Part shown: in pieces, positions 35,939 to 49,600 of the stretch | Position numbering within the stretch: position 1 is the first letter of the stretch | How the letters are laid out: each line of letters starts with the position of its first letter | Origin: Planococcus citri | Taxonomy: Eukaryota; Arthropoda; Insecta; Hemiptera; Pseudococcidae | DNA: 64,000 nucleotides | Direction: 5' to 3' | NCBI RefSeq assembly: GCF_950023065.1 | Contig: NC_088680.1 | Location: 63,091,350 to 63,155,349 of the forward strand | The notes under the pieces: generated by a model | Database searches by the model: none | Seen by the model: the letters and a program-made list of their open reading frames with translations, nothing else | What the model was told of the DNA's origin: nothing | Translations under genes and position numbers: made by a program

Positions 35939-36829
35939 CTAAAAATTTAAATACCAATTAAATCCAGTCGATAGCAGTAACCACTTTACTAAGTAATAAA
36001 CGTGAACGAAAAAATAAAAAATAAACAAAGGTTCACATTTCACAACAATAGGCAGTTCCTACATTTTGTTTGAAACACTAGATGTAGATAGGAATTAGGT
36101 ACTTACGTCAAAGGCAGATCTAAAGAGTTTATCGTACGCATCGAAGTTATTTTTATCTTCGCGAAATTCTATACTCATATTACTGAACCGATCTATGATC
36201 GCCCTCGCTGTGTTTATTTTTTTACTCAGGGATCGTTTTTTCAGGATCAGCCTTCCAGATAGTTGGTTATTCTTCACATAGAAGCCTTCCGGGCCAAAAT
36301 CATTATTTATATCGATCAACGCAGCACCCAATATTTTCTTCAGTTCAGTCGCGTTACGTTTTAGATATTTTAATGATGTAAATGAATCGTTAGCTCTTCT
36401 CTCAGAGATAAATGATATTCCAACAGTGTTATACCATTTGCTCTTAGCACCGAACTCATCATCAGGGTAAAGCATTTCGTGGTGAGCGTAACCACCGTTT
36501 GTTTTGCTGATCTCTTCACAGGAATCGTATATTAGCTTAACGCAATCATCGTAAGCGTGTTTCGTGCAATTATTCAATGCATTCAATAGATTCAGATGTT
36601 TTCCAGCTTTACCCAAATAATTCGCCATCGAATGATTAAATTCGTTCACGGTGTTCCGTAACCGAGAAAAATTCGCCGCAGTGAATTCTGTTTTGTAAAT
36701 CGAAACAACATTCGAGAAACTTTCAAGTCCTTCATCAATGATCTTGAAATCTTGTTCATCACTAGCGCGAGATACGATAAACATAATGCACGAAAATATC
36801 ACCAACAACGGGGTTATTATTTTCCCCAT
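35813..36829 (-). CDS. secreted glycoprotein of unknown function (282 aa, two exons)
   Basis: Exon 1 (36107-36829) and exon 2 (35813-35938) join in phase 0 across a 168-bp intron. The protein opens with a clear signal peptide (MGKIITPLLVIFSCIMFIVSRA, cleavage likely after SRA). The mature part is mostly helical and charged and has no membrane segment. I count six or more N-glycosylation sequons (NFS, NHS, NCT, NDS, NAT, NMS and, in exon 2, NAS). Three Cys lie close together in NCTKHAYDDC..YDSCEE, and one more lies in exon 2 (KKCNEY). I do not recognise the family. It lies 0.7 kb downstream of the pseudokinase gene on the same strand, with its own poly(A) signal. A lineage-specific secreted (salivary, haemolymph or cuticular) protein would fit, but that is inference. 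Confidence 0.82.
36107..36829 (-). CDS. secreted glycoprotein, exon 1
   Basis: 241 codons from ATG (36829) to ..DKLFRSAFD, followed on the minus strand by GTAAGT. This is the longest single-exon frame in its neighbourhood and has a balanced amino-acid composition, unlike the low-complexity frames around it. The ATG is followed at once by the hydrophobic signal core, so the start is well supported. Confidence 0.85.
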
Positions 36830-37009
36830 AATGGAGAGAAATTTAGTACAATTTCAGACAGAGCTGAACTCTTCACAGAAGACGAACAATTGAACGAACA
36901 TCGAAGTCACCCCGAATTAAGACTTGATTGAAAAATTCTCTGAACGAGGGTATTTGAAATTTCAAACTTGAAAATCAGCGAACTACTTCGTTGGAAAAAA
37001 TCGACGAAA

Positions 37010-37015
37010 TTTATT
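37010..37015 (-). terminator. likely poly(A) signal of the PEAK-like gene
   Basis: A minus-strand AATAAA lies about 490 nt after the stop and about 180 nt upstream of the next gene's ATG. It is the first canonical hexamer I found in that direction. Confidence 0.45.
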
Positions 37016-37507
37016 ATTACCATTTTGACCTTATGCCAAAAAGTGTCAAGTCTTCTGCCTGCAGGAAAATCGTCGAATTATGCTGGCAATCGTTCGTTTT
37101 GGTTTTAATCCATGTGCAAAATAGATTCAAATTACGCTTAACTTATTTCTACTCCTTGAACGTTCGATAACCGATCGTATCATTCTCAGCACTTCCTTCC
37201 TAGCCCAAAATAACTTTTAAAAATTCCAAAATTTCGGCCAAAACATCCTCCCAATAGCAGATCCTTCAAATACTTGGTCGGTTTTACAGAGAACCAAAAA
37301 AAAAAAAAAAAAAAAAAAACGAAAATTCTCGAAAAGAAAATATTTATATCAAAACAAATAAATATAAAAAAATAAAAACTTAAAAACGACAATAATTTAT
37401 GGCAAATTAAAAACGTGAAAATGTAACATTTTCTTGTTCGTACAATCACTGTAACTTTTCGTTTTCGCAAAAAGCTACGCTCGCCTTAGATGGAATCACA
37501 ATCGCAC

Positions 37508-37661
37508 TCACGATTTCTCCAATAAATACGAAGCTTCGGTCAGTAATTTGGCATTGGTTCGAACGAGGAACATGAGATGGCTTTTTTCACTCAAGTTGAA
37601 CTGGTTATACTTCTTGCAAACTATTTTATGCAAGAAAGTCGCCCTCTCCAAATCCAACCAC
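37508..37661 (-). CDS. PEAK1-like: PEAK-like exon 11 (C-terminal dimerisation tail)
   Basis: 154 nt after TTCCTCAG. It completes the Arg codon and reads RWLDLERATFLHKIVCKKYN and ..KLLTEASYLLEKS, then TGA. WLDLERATFLHKI aligns with WLDIKRTLLMIKF of PEAK1, the start of the C-terminal SHED helices. Confidence 0.87.
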
Positions 37662-40600
37662 CTGAGGAATGAAATTTTATCGTTATTGGTATTGTACAAA
37701 TTTTACGATTCTTACAATTGGTTGGCTTGACGAGTGAGGGAGAGATCTTGATGGTTTGTGGCTTGTAACTTTTGTATAATAATGAAGTATTGATGGAGAA
37801 AAAATTACTCACCGTTGTAACGCTGATTGCCTATCGTTATTCAAGGTAACATCACAGGGTCCCCATAACCAATATTGAACGACGGTTTTGGCTTGAGAAA
37901 GAGATACTGCTTTTTCGTCTTCGAGCACACGTGTGATGACTTGGCTGATTTGCTGTTTCGCTAGCAGCATGTTGGCCACTTCGAGGATACATTTGCAAAG
38001 AGATATTCTTCTCATTGAAGTCTGTGAAAAAAAAAAAAAAACGTTTTTTCATTACAGAACCGGTGAAAATTTAATATTTCTGAGTTAAATAAGGGAGGCG
38101 GCAAGGAGGGGTAAGATGCGAAGCCGTTCGAAATAGAAAGATTTTATACCCTGAAAAAAAAAATGTTCAGCAAAAAAAGTCTGTGAAAAATCAAAAACAA
38201 GAAACAAGAATTGAAATTGCTAAAATGACTTAATAAAAATCACAGAACATTACCTACGAGAAACTTCAATTTCTTTTTTAAAAAATTGCAAAATTTTTCT
38301 TGAAAAAATTCTTTATAAAAATTGCCAAAAAATCACGAAAAAATACACACAATGTATGGCTTAAAAAACTAAAAATTTGTATAAATTTTAGTCAGTAAAA
38401 TGGAGTAAAAAACAGCAAGAATAGCAAAAATTTTTCTTCATAAAAGTTGCCAAAAAAATTAGGAAAAAAGATACACAAATTGAATAAATTTTAGTGAGTA
38501 AAATTGAGGTAAAAAAGAGCAGAAATTGCTTTAAAATTAGAAATAAAACAAAATTTTGCAAAAACTAAACTACAATAAGTGTAATGAAAGAAAAATGTTG
38601 AAAATAAATGAAAATTTAATTAAAAATGAGTTAAATAAAACCAAAAAAGCTGCCAGTGAATAAAATTCGATGGAACTTTTAAAAATTAGAACAAAATTCT
38701 AGGAAAATGCTCAATAGAAAAAAAATTGTTGAAAAATTACCGAAATTAAATTAAATACAGTATGAAAAATATTATCAAAATTCAATGAAATTTTGAAAAA
38801 AAAACTTCCTAAAAAGTACATTGGAAAAAAAATACCAAAATAACTTGAAAATCACAAAAAATAGCTGCAAAATTATGATTACGAAATTTCAAACCAAAAT
38901 TCTCCAATACATCGAAATTTCGCTCAAAATTCCACAAAAATGTGTTCACTTAAAATAATATTAAAAAACTAAAATTGACAAAAAATTAATGAAACGTAGC
39001 AAAACTCAAGAAAAATTTAGCAAAACATCCCAGAAATGGCAATAAAACCTAATGAATAAAAATTACAAAAAATCCATTGAAACACACAAAAATGTTCGTA
39101 ACGCCAAAAAATTGAAGCAAATTACCAAAAAAAAAGCTTGATCAAAAATCATCATAAAGATCAGTAAAATTACCAAAAAATAAATTAAAAAATGGGTTTA
39201 AATGTTATGAAAATAATTAAAAAATGCTAAACATTGATGAAACATGGCAATTTTTTATAAAATCACAAAAATGCTTGAAATAACAAAAAAATTATCAAAT
39301 ATCACCAAAACGAAACGAAATTGGTCAAAAACTGCACAAAATATTGCAAAAGCTTCAAAAGTAGGATAAAAATTGGTGAAATTGAAAATTAATCAAAAAT
39401 GAGTTGAAATGTCACAAAAACATTTAAGAATGATTAAAAGTTTTTTTTTTAAAAATCAAAAAATTTCGAGCAAAATTCCGCAAAAATGCTTCAAAAATTC
39501 TACAAAATGAATTAAACACTTGAAAAAAAATTGCAAAATTTTTGAATGATTAATGAAATTAACAAAAATCGATTTAAAATGAGTTGAAATGTCGCGAAAA
39601 CAATTAAAAATAAATACAAATTGAGAAAAACATTGCAAAATTTGAGAAGAATTCTGCAAAGAATACAAAAAACTAAAAGGAAATGGCCTCAAATTACAAA
39701 AAAATTGATCAAATTTCAACAAAACGGAACAATGTTTTACAATAATTGCATAAAGTGCTATAAAAGATGAATGAAATTACTGAAAATTGATCGAAAATGA
39801 GTTGAAATGTTTTGAAAAGAGTTGAAAAATATTGAAAAACTTGAATAAAAAAATTTCGAAAAAAATGTCAGAAAATGACGAAAAAATTCATCAAATTTCA
39901 ACAAAATGAAGCTTAATCTTGTAAAAATTGGATCAATTATTATGAAAGTAGTAAAATCAGCATATTGGTAGTCAATGAAAAATATGATCAAAAATTGACA
40001 AAATTTCAATAGAATCCAGTTCCATGGAATGAAAATTGCATAAAATTGTTCAAAGTCGTTAAAAACACCAGAAAGCTTGATAAAATATCTAGAAATAATT
40101 AGTTCAAAACCTAGCAAAAATTATTAAAAATCGACAGAATCTACTTTTTTTTTTTTTTGTTTTTAACATCAAAAAGATTTTATTGTAATTCAAGAAAATC
40201 TCCAAGAAAAAGGAAAAAAGGATTGAATTGATTCGAATCCCAAAACTAAAAATAGATTCTTATAAACAAAATAATTTAACAAGTAAATAATTTTTACCTT
40301 ATCAGTATTTGTTAAGTAATCAACGCTGATCGGAAGCAACAACAGTTTCGATTCCAAATCCGAATTTCGTTTACAAACGAATATCTCATTCAGCGAAATA
40401 TCTTCGATACCGCAGGCTAATAAGTGATTGAACGCGTCAGTCAACTGACTCAACAGCAGACCAGCTTCAGAAACCGATAAGTTTTCAGGTTTTTTACAAT
40501 ACGACGAAAGTGATTCGATTTTTTGCTCATTCCAAACCGTAATGTACGCTAAAAAATGAAAAAAATCACAAATTAATACCTATGTAATTTGAAATAAATA

Positions 40601-43600
40601 GTATAAGGTGGATTTTAAAAGCACAATGAAAAAAATTTTAAAAAAATAAAATTAAAATCTCACCATTTATATCTTCAACGCTGGTATCATTTTTCACATA
40701 TCTACTGGGTATAAGATCGGTAAATTTGACCAATGGGAAAAGCGTTATGGAAGATGGTAATGATTTCATCAACCCGAAAGGTTTAGTTGAAAGGCTAACC
40801 ACTACATCGTGACCGTTCCATTTGGCGTTATAAAAATACCAATCTGCGACCGCTATTCTGCTACTTTCAACCACCACTAAATGCTCGAATCGAATATGCA
40901 ACGTTGTCTGGAGAACTTTCAATGCGTTTGGCACCAGAGTCGTTTGGTTCAACTACAAAAAAAAAAAAAAAATCATTATAATATAAAAGGGGGTTCCAGA
41001 TTCAGTTTTCTTGCTGATGATTTTCGAGAAAAACAAAAACATACTTGTTCTAAAAGATGAGAAAGCGTTTCGTGATTGGCAATAACAACTGCGTCGTAAT
41101 TATCTTCGAGACAACTGTGAACGATACTTTTGCCTTTTCTGGGCTCTGTTTCTGAGACTGCGTCGGATAATTCGCTGTGAGTGCTCTGTGAAAAAAAAAT
41201 TACAGAAAATTTATTTATGAGGAAAATGGATAAAGATGATATGTTTTTATTTGAATTATTTTTAATCGTTCGTGAGCTAACTTACTTCTGTGGTACTGGA
41301 TGAAACAGAGTGATACATTTCTGATTCGGTTTCACTGCCGCAATATGGAATAGAAGACGATGGTGGAGTTTCACTCGAGTCTGATTGAGCAGTACGATCA
41401 CATTCTGGGACGGATTCCCGTTCTGAGACTGAAATGACCTGAAAAATAATGCATCACGAAATTTAATTATTTTTGAAGAGTTCTCAAACGGTGAATATTT
41501 TCTCGCAGCGTCAAAATTCAAGTTCATGGCCTAATTCGAGAAATAAAGATGGAGTAATAAACCGAGAAAAATTCAAAATTATCATCAAAAATTTTTTTAA
41601 AATGGAACTTCAACTTACAAGGGAGGGGAGTCACACTCAGGCACAGACGACTTCGAATTCGATAGAAATCAAAAAAAAAAGTTGAATTTTTGGATGAGAA
41701 GGAGAAAAATTGAAGCACCTCACCGAATGTAATTTTTTATTTTTAGGCGAATTTTATCTATATTCAATTTTAATCTATTTTCTTTTTAAAAAAAACAACA
41801 ACAAAATCACGTAAACTCAAGTAAAACGCTGAAATTTGGTTTCTATTTTATATTTTTGACCTTCCAAATCAATTGGTCGTGACTTCGAGTCACACTGTAG
41901 TCTTCAGCAGATTTTTTGGGATTTCCAGATCAGAATAAGTTGTCATGCAAAGAGATCAAAATGAAATTCAGCATCGATCATTTTGGGAATTCCAAATTCA
42001 TATTTCAATCATTTTTATTATAAAACCAATAAATTGAAAACCTTGTTGAGGTTTCGGACAGCTGAAAATGACTACAATTCAATTTTGAAGAACAAAAAAG
42101 TAAATAATTCTTCGACTATTTTTTTTTCTTCAAAATAGGTGGTTTTTATGATCAATTTTAACACAAAAATACCAATTGTAAAATTACAGACATTTTGACA
42201 CGAGCGAGCAATTGGTGAAAAAAATCATTAGAGTGCTGAGAAAGAATAAAATAATAATAGGAAAAAATTCCATGAATAAGAAGAATCATTTTGGAACAGA
42301 AAAACTCATACAAAAAAATGTACTATGCTTCAGAAATGAAAAAAAATCCTGAAATTCGCGAGAAAAAGACATAAAAACTTGACAGAAAGTGACACAATAA
42401 ATTTCAAAAAAAAAAAAAAAAAAAAATGCAACAAAAATACTGAAATTGAGAGAAAATGACCAAAACAGGAATTCAACACAAAAGCACTAAAATTCAAGAA
42501 AAAACACATTAAAAATTAGAAAAAAAAACTCATGAAAACTCATGATGAAATTGCGAAAACTTCACAAAAATTTAGGCACAAGAGAAAGCACGAAAATTCG
42601 GGGGAAATCGTCGAAAAATTGGGAAATAGAATCTACGAGAACTTGAGAGAATAAAACGTGAAATAAAATCAAGAAAGCCCCAAAAAAAAATTCAAAATAA
42701 AACGTCGAGTCTTAAAATCCAAAAAAACCTCTCAAATACCCAAAAAAAAACTGTAAAAGGAAAATTCCACAAAAATTAAGGCAGAAAAAATTACTAAAAT
42801 TTGGCGCAAAATTAGAAGAAAATATCATAAGAATCGTAAAAATTCAAGAGAAAAGGTTTCCTCGAAATCAAAAACAAAAACCAATAAAATTCAAAACAAA
42901 ATCGTGAAAGGGATGAAAATGGAAAATTCTCGAAAATTCAGTTCAGGAAAAATCACTGAAAATTCAGGACAACGAACTCGCGGGAATTAAAAGTACGTAT
43001 TCGAAAAAAAAATCCGACAAAATTTTGAAGAAAAATCATCGACAAACAAGAAAAACTCAAGATGATTCGAGAGAAAAAAATTAATTTCAACTTGAAAAAA
43101 AAATGGTTCAACAAGAGAGGGATCAACGAATGAAAGATATCAAGACTCTGAAAAAAATCCACCTTAAAAAGTGAAAATTGAAAAATAACAAACTTATCGA
43201 ATCTTGAAGAAGTCCCCCCCCCCTCCCCACCATAAAAAAATGATCAAAATTTAAAGAAAATCGTAACTTTTGGGATATGAAAAAAATCATAATTCTACAA
43301 AATCGTAAGCCAAGAAATTACTATTTTTTTTAAAGCAAGATAGGTACTCGAAAAAAAACTTGAAATTTAGGTACAAAAAATTCTGTCAAAATTAAGGCAA
43401 AAAAATGACCATAATTTAGAGCAAAACTAAAATCGTGAAAATTCAAAGTTGAAAAGTACATCAAAACCGAAGAAACTTAAAAGAATTCAGAAAAATACAA
43501 AAAAAATAATATCCGTCAAAATTGAGAAAAAACTACAAAAATTCACAAAGAAAAAACACCAAATCGGTGATTTGAGCAATAAAAACATACAGGCTTAAAT

Positions 43601-46600
43601 GAAAATTTGTATGAAAAAAATCACAAGAACTCGAGGTGACAAAATTCAGCAAAAATACAGACGAAAAAAAAACATCAAAATTCAAAACAAAATTATGGAA
43701 AAAAATCACTACAATTCCAGATGTAAAAATAGATCAAAACAGGAAAAATCCACTAAGAACCAACAAGAAATTCAAAAATAATGAATGAGTAATACTTGTT
43801 AAAATTGAGAAAAAATTAGAAATATTTCAAAAGAAAAACCACCAAATTTATAAATATAAAATTCAAAACGCTGAAAAAGCAGAGAATTTTTTTCTCCAAG
43901 AATTTTGGTTGTAAATTTGTAAATTTTGAAAAAAAGGAAATTTGTGAAAAAACTAGAAAAAAGTAACTTTAGTACAATCCCTGCTTTTAAGACACCTTGT
44001 ATATGACAGATTTTTTTTACATTCAGATCCAGAACGCCGCTGACCGTTTATCATAAGAAATCTACTTATACAGTATGACACAAAAGTAGATCTCGGTGGC
44101 TTTTATTTCTAAGTGGAAAGAGCTAGCGAGATGACTGAAGCGGCGATGAGTAGGAAAAAATAAGCTAGTTTTTTCAAAAGCGACCTTGAAGATTTCAGGC
44201 CCATGCACAGGGTGTCCACAAATTTAAAAACCGGTTTGGTAAAAAAATTGAAACTGTTTTTTTTTGGCGCAATGTATTCTTCACACTAAGGCGACATAAA
44301 CGCGATATGAATTTTTTGAAATCGGTTCATTAATTTGCAACCAGTTATCAAAAATTACCTAAAAATTGGAGATCGAGAAAAAAGCTTGAAACAAAAGTTG
44401 TAGAGCGTGAAAAATCACACAATTCTGTTGAATGACATTTTGAAACCGGTTCATTGATTTGCAATCAGCAACCAGTTTTTGACAATCACCTAAAAATTGG
44501 AGATCGAGAAAAAAGCCTGAAACAAAAGTTGTAGAGCCTGAAAAATTGAACCATTTTCGCTGATCGCATTTTGAAACCGGTTCTTTAATTTGCAACCAGT
44601 TGTTATCAAAAATTACCTTAAAATTGGAGATCGAGAAAAAAGCTTGAAACAAAAGTTGTAGAGCCTGAAAAATCGAACCATTTTCGCTGATCGGATTTTG
44701 AAACCGGTTCTTTAATTTGCAACCAGTTAACAAAAATTACCTAAAAATTGGAGATCGACAGAAAAGCTTGAAACAAAAGTTGTAGGGCGTGGAAAATTAC
44801 ACAATTCTGTTCAATCACATTTTGAAACCAGTTCATTGGTTCGCATTTAGCAACCAGTTCTTGACAATCACCTGAAAATTGAAAAAATAGAAAAAAACAT
44901 GAAAAAAGTTTTAATACGTGAAAATTTGCACGATTTTTGCTGATAGGATTTAGAAAATGGCTTATTAATTCGCAACCTGGTAACTTTTGATGGCTTGCTG
45001 CGAATTAATTAACCGGTTTCAAAATCTGATTCACGAAAATAGTTCAATTTTTCACACTTTACAACTTATGTTTCAAACTTTTTTCTAAATCTCTAATTTT
45101 TAGGTGATCGTCAATAACTGGTTGCTAAATGCGAACCAATGAACCGGTTTCAAAATGTGATAACACACAATTTTGTTATTCTTCACACTCTACGACTTTT
45201 CTTTCAAAGCTTATTATTTCACTATCTGCAATTTTTGGGTAATTTTCAATGACTGGCTGCGAATTAATTAACCGGTTTCAAAATCTGATCAGCGGGAAAA
45301 GTTCAATTTTTCACACTCTACATCTTTTGTTTCAAGAGTTTTTCTCTATCTTCAATTTTCAGGTGATTGTCAAAAACTGGTTGCTAAATGCAAACCAATG
45401 AACCGGTTTCAAAATCTGATTGAACAGAATTGTGTAGTTTTCCACGCCCCCCTACAACTTTTGTTTCAAGCTTTTTTCTCGATCTACAATTTTTAGATGA
45501 TTGGTCAAAAACTGGTTGCTAAATGCAAACCAAAACGAACCGGTTTCAAAATGTGATTCAACAGAATTGCGTAATTTTTCACGCTCTACAACTTTTGTTT
45601 CAAGCTTTTTTCTCTATCTGCAATTTTTGGCTATTTTTTGTCAACTGGTTGCAAACAAATGAACCAGTTTCAATTTTTTGACCAAACCGGTTTTTCAATT
45701 TGTGGACACCCTGCGCATGGGCCTGAAATTTTCAAGATCGCTTTTGAAAGTCCTTTTTTCCTACTCGCCGCTTCATTCATCTCGCTAGCTCTTTCCACTT
45801 AAAAATAAAATCCACCGAGCACTACTTTTGTGTCATACTGTAGAATCGTTCGAATCTTTTTGACGGTGTTCGGAAATGGACGACAAAACTGAAAATTTTG
45901 GCACGACTGGAAAAACTTCAGAAGGGCAAGTTTCCAGTGTTGGAAATGTGAAGGGCGAACAACGTTAGGGTAAAAAACAAAACAAAAAAAACAGAATAAA
46001 ATACAGTGACTAAGGAGGAGGCGGAGAGAGCCGGAGTGAGACATCGAAAATTGAGCAAAATTAGATCGGATTTATTTTTGTCAAATTTTTCAATATTTTA
46101 AGGACCTGCAAATAGATTTTGGAAAAAAATATTTCGACTCTAAAAAAAAAATGTAACCCTTTCATTTTGCAGGCTGTATGACTTGTTCATCTGAGAAAAA
46201 ATTGGCGATAGCCTCTCCCTATCCTACACAAATTGCAGTTCGACCATCCGCACCCCCACTTCCAAGACACCCTGTCCTAATATATTCCGATTCAGACGCC
46301 AACCAAATACCACAAAAAACCTGAAATTTCAAAATTACTCGGAATCCTCTCAATATACCTCCAACACAGTCACGTTTTATCGATAGCGTTTAAAAACGCG
46401 TAATTTAATTCGCGATTAAAACCGCACACGAGTAAACAGGAAGATTTGGTTTGAATTCACATACAAATACGAGTACTTATAAATGTCGTCATTGCGATAC
46501 AAATGCGAGTTTCAAGACGCATACGACGATAGAGAGAGAAAAAAAATGGAAAGTACATACAATCGTTCTCACCAAATTCTCATCTCTGGTGGTTGTGGTT

Positions 46601-49600
46601 TGTTGTCTGGCACGATCTCTGATACTGGAAGCTCTTTGTGGTTTGGCTGGTGCGACTGATTGGCGTGATTCTCCTGCGAACATAAAACCCAATATTTTTA
46701 TTTACCGAGTTAAAATTAGAATTAGGTACGAAAATTACCAACGTATAGGTGCATAAAGTATACATAAACTACGACGTAGTAATACAAAAATGAGAATTTT
46801 TTTCTTCCTCAGATAAGGCAAATCATTGTAACGATAGTGTACATGTGAAAACACTTAATCTTCGTGTCAGCGTGAGTTTTATTTACGACTCACGGTACCA
46901 TTTTTATAGCCGATTTGGAATTAGCTACGACGACGACGAAGACGACGAGTTGTGAAATACACATACACAAATACCTACGAATACAAACGATGAAAAAATT
47001 TCTTCTCACCTAAATTTTCGTAAACGTTGTTCGAGGTTTTGGAAAGACACTCGAATCTAGGAGGAGGAGCAGCTTTCAAATTCAACGATTTGGGCGGCGG
47101 AGGACGTACCGGTCTTGAAATCTCGGACGCTATTTTCTGATCCAAAGATTGAGTTCGAGGTGGAGGAGGAGGTTTGGTAGGTCTTCCTGGAACTAAACCA
47201 CAAATGTATTAGAATAAAAAGCTACACACAATTCCACGTAGAAAATGGGATAGTATACGTACTTGGTGGACAAGATGGAGACGTCGGAGTTACTACAACA
47301 GTTTTCGCGGGTTCATTTTCATGATCAGTCTTTTGAGTATCTTCTGCAGCACCGGCCGGAGGTAGAATCTCGATCGATGATTTATTCAAGTCTAACGGAT
47401 GGATGATTTCTATTCTTCGTCTCGGCACCGATACGGCTGGCGTCTCGTTTTCCGATTTTTCGTCGTCTTTGTTATTGAATCTTAAGAATTTACGTATGGT
47501 CGATTTCACCTTTATTGTAGCTCCGCTGTATTTTCTCGTCTTTTCGGATAACGAGATGCTGGGAGATGATACGATACTGTCGCAGGATAACGATCTGGTG
47601 CATTTCGAGGGACTTCGAGGTGTACCGTTTTCTACGAGACCGTTTTCGATCGGCTGGCAGTCTCCGTTTATTGAGGCGACTGGACTGGTTGAACCTGCGA
47701 ACAGAAACGTTTCGAATAAAAATATCGTTTTGGAAAGCTAATTTTGATTTAACAGCTAGAACTGCAGGGTCCTTGTTGAACAATCTTGTTGTTGTTAGAT
47801 TAGAAAAAAAAACCTCAATAAGTGTTTTTGCTATTACTGGTCCTTTGATGAAAAATTACATTTTTTTGGAAATGATTATAATTCCCACTTCACAGAAAAT
47901 GCTCATTTGACCACCTGAACAAAAAAGGCAACAACCCAACCAGTATAATTTTTTTTTTTGGATCAGACAAAGGAAAGTCGGAAGAGCGTCAAAAAAACAC
48001 AAAGTCTTTTAAATGCTGAATTCTAATTTTCGAGTTTTGGTAAATTTTAAAAATAAAATAAGCCATCCATTTTATATTATTTTTTTTAAACATCATGGAT
48101 AAAATTGAAGTAGACCGCTGAAATTTGATTTTGAAAATCCGGACCTACAGCTCAATGACCTTCAGACGTCAGAATGAAAGACAGACGACCTTGAGAGGCC
48201 AGAAAAACAGGTCAATAACCTTAACAAGCTAGACAGATAAACCAACAAGTGACCTTGGGAAGCCACACTGACGGGTCAGTGACCTTAAGAAGCCTGACTA
48301 ACAGGTCAATGACCTTAGAAAAAGAGCCATCCAGACAGACGACCTTGAGATATCAGACAAACATGTCAATGACCTTGAAAGGTCAGACATGCAGACAGAC
48401 GACCTTGGACAGTCATTATGAAAAGTCAATAACCTTAAGAAGCTGGACAGATGGACCAAAAAAAATCACCTTGGGAAGCCGTACTGACAGGTCAGTGATC
48501 TTAAGAAGCCGGACTGGCAGGTCAATGACCTTAGAAAGAGAGCCATCCACACAGACGACCTTGAGATATTAGACAATCAGGCCAATGACCTTGAAAAGTC
48601 AGTCATGTGGACCAGCGACCTTGAAAGGTCAGACATGCAGACAGACGACCTTGGGGCTTGGACGATCATCATGAAAAGTCAACAACCTCAAGAAGCTGGA
48701 CAGATGGACCAAAAAAAACCACCTTGGGAAGTCGTCGTGACAAATCAGTGATCTTGAGAGACCAGACAGATGAACCAACAAATGACCTTGGGAAGCCACA
48801 CTGATGGGTCAGTGGCATTAGGAAGCCGGACTGACAGGTCAATGACCTTAGAAAGAGAACCATCCAGACAGACGACCTTGAGATATCAGACAAACAGGTC
48901 AATGACCTTGAAAAGTCAGACATATGGACCAGACGACCTTGGATGGTCATCATTCTCATCATAAAAAGTCAATAACCTTAAGAAGCTGGACAGATGGACC
49001 AACAAATCACCTTGGGAAGCCGTACTGATGGGTCAGTGACCTTAAGAAGCCAGACAGACAGGACAATGACCTTATGAAAGAAGCATCCAGACAGATGACT
49101 TTGAGATATTAGATAAACAGGTCAACGACCTTGAAAAAAACATACAAGTGGACCAAGACCAACGACCTTGAAAAGCCAGACATGTAAACAGATGACTTGA
49201 AATGCCATGATGGAAGGTCAATGACCTTAATAAGCCAGACATGAAGGCTGACACCCCTGGAACGTTATACTGACGGGTCAATGACCAATAAATACCAGCC
49301 AGCCAGTCATAATAAGCTAGACCGACAGGTCAGCGACCTTCAGAGTCCAGACCTATGAACCAATGACCTTCAAATGTTCATAAGGAATACAGACGACCTT
49401 GAGAAGCCAGCAAGATAGGTAAATGACATTATTAAGCCAGACAAGCAACCTTGGGAAGCCATACTGATAGGTCAGTGACCTTAAAAAGACAGATAGACCA
49501 CTTTGGATATACATACAGTCAGGTCAATGACATAAAAAGCCATATTGAAAGGTCAATGACCTTAAAAATACAGACAAACAATGACCCAGAGAAGCCACCC

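Noticed and set aside
44359..44733. 124-codon minus-strand frame
   Set aside because: It repeats the same segment two to three times because it runs through the fold-back element's tandem units.
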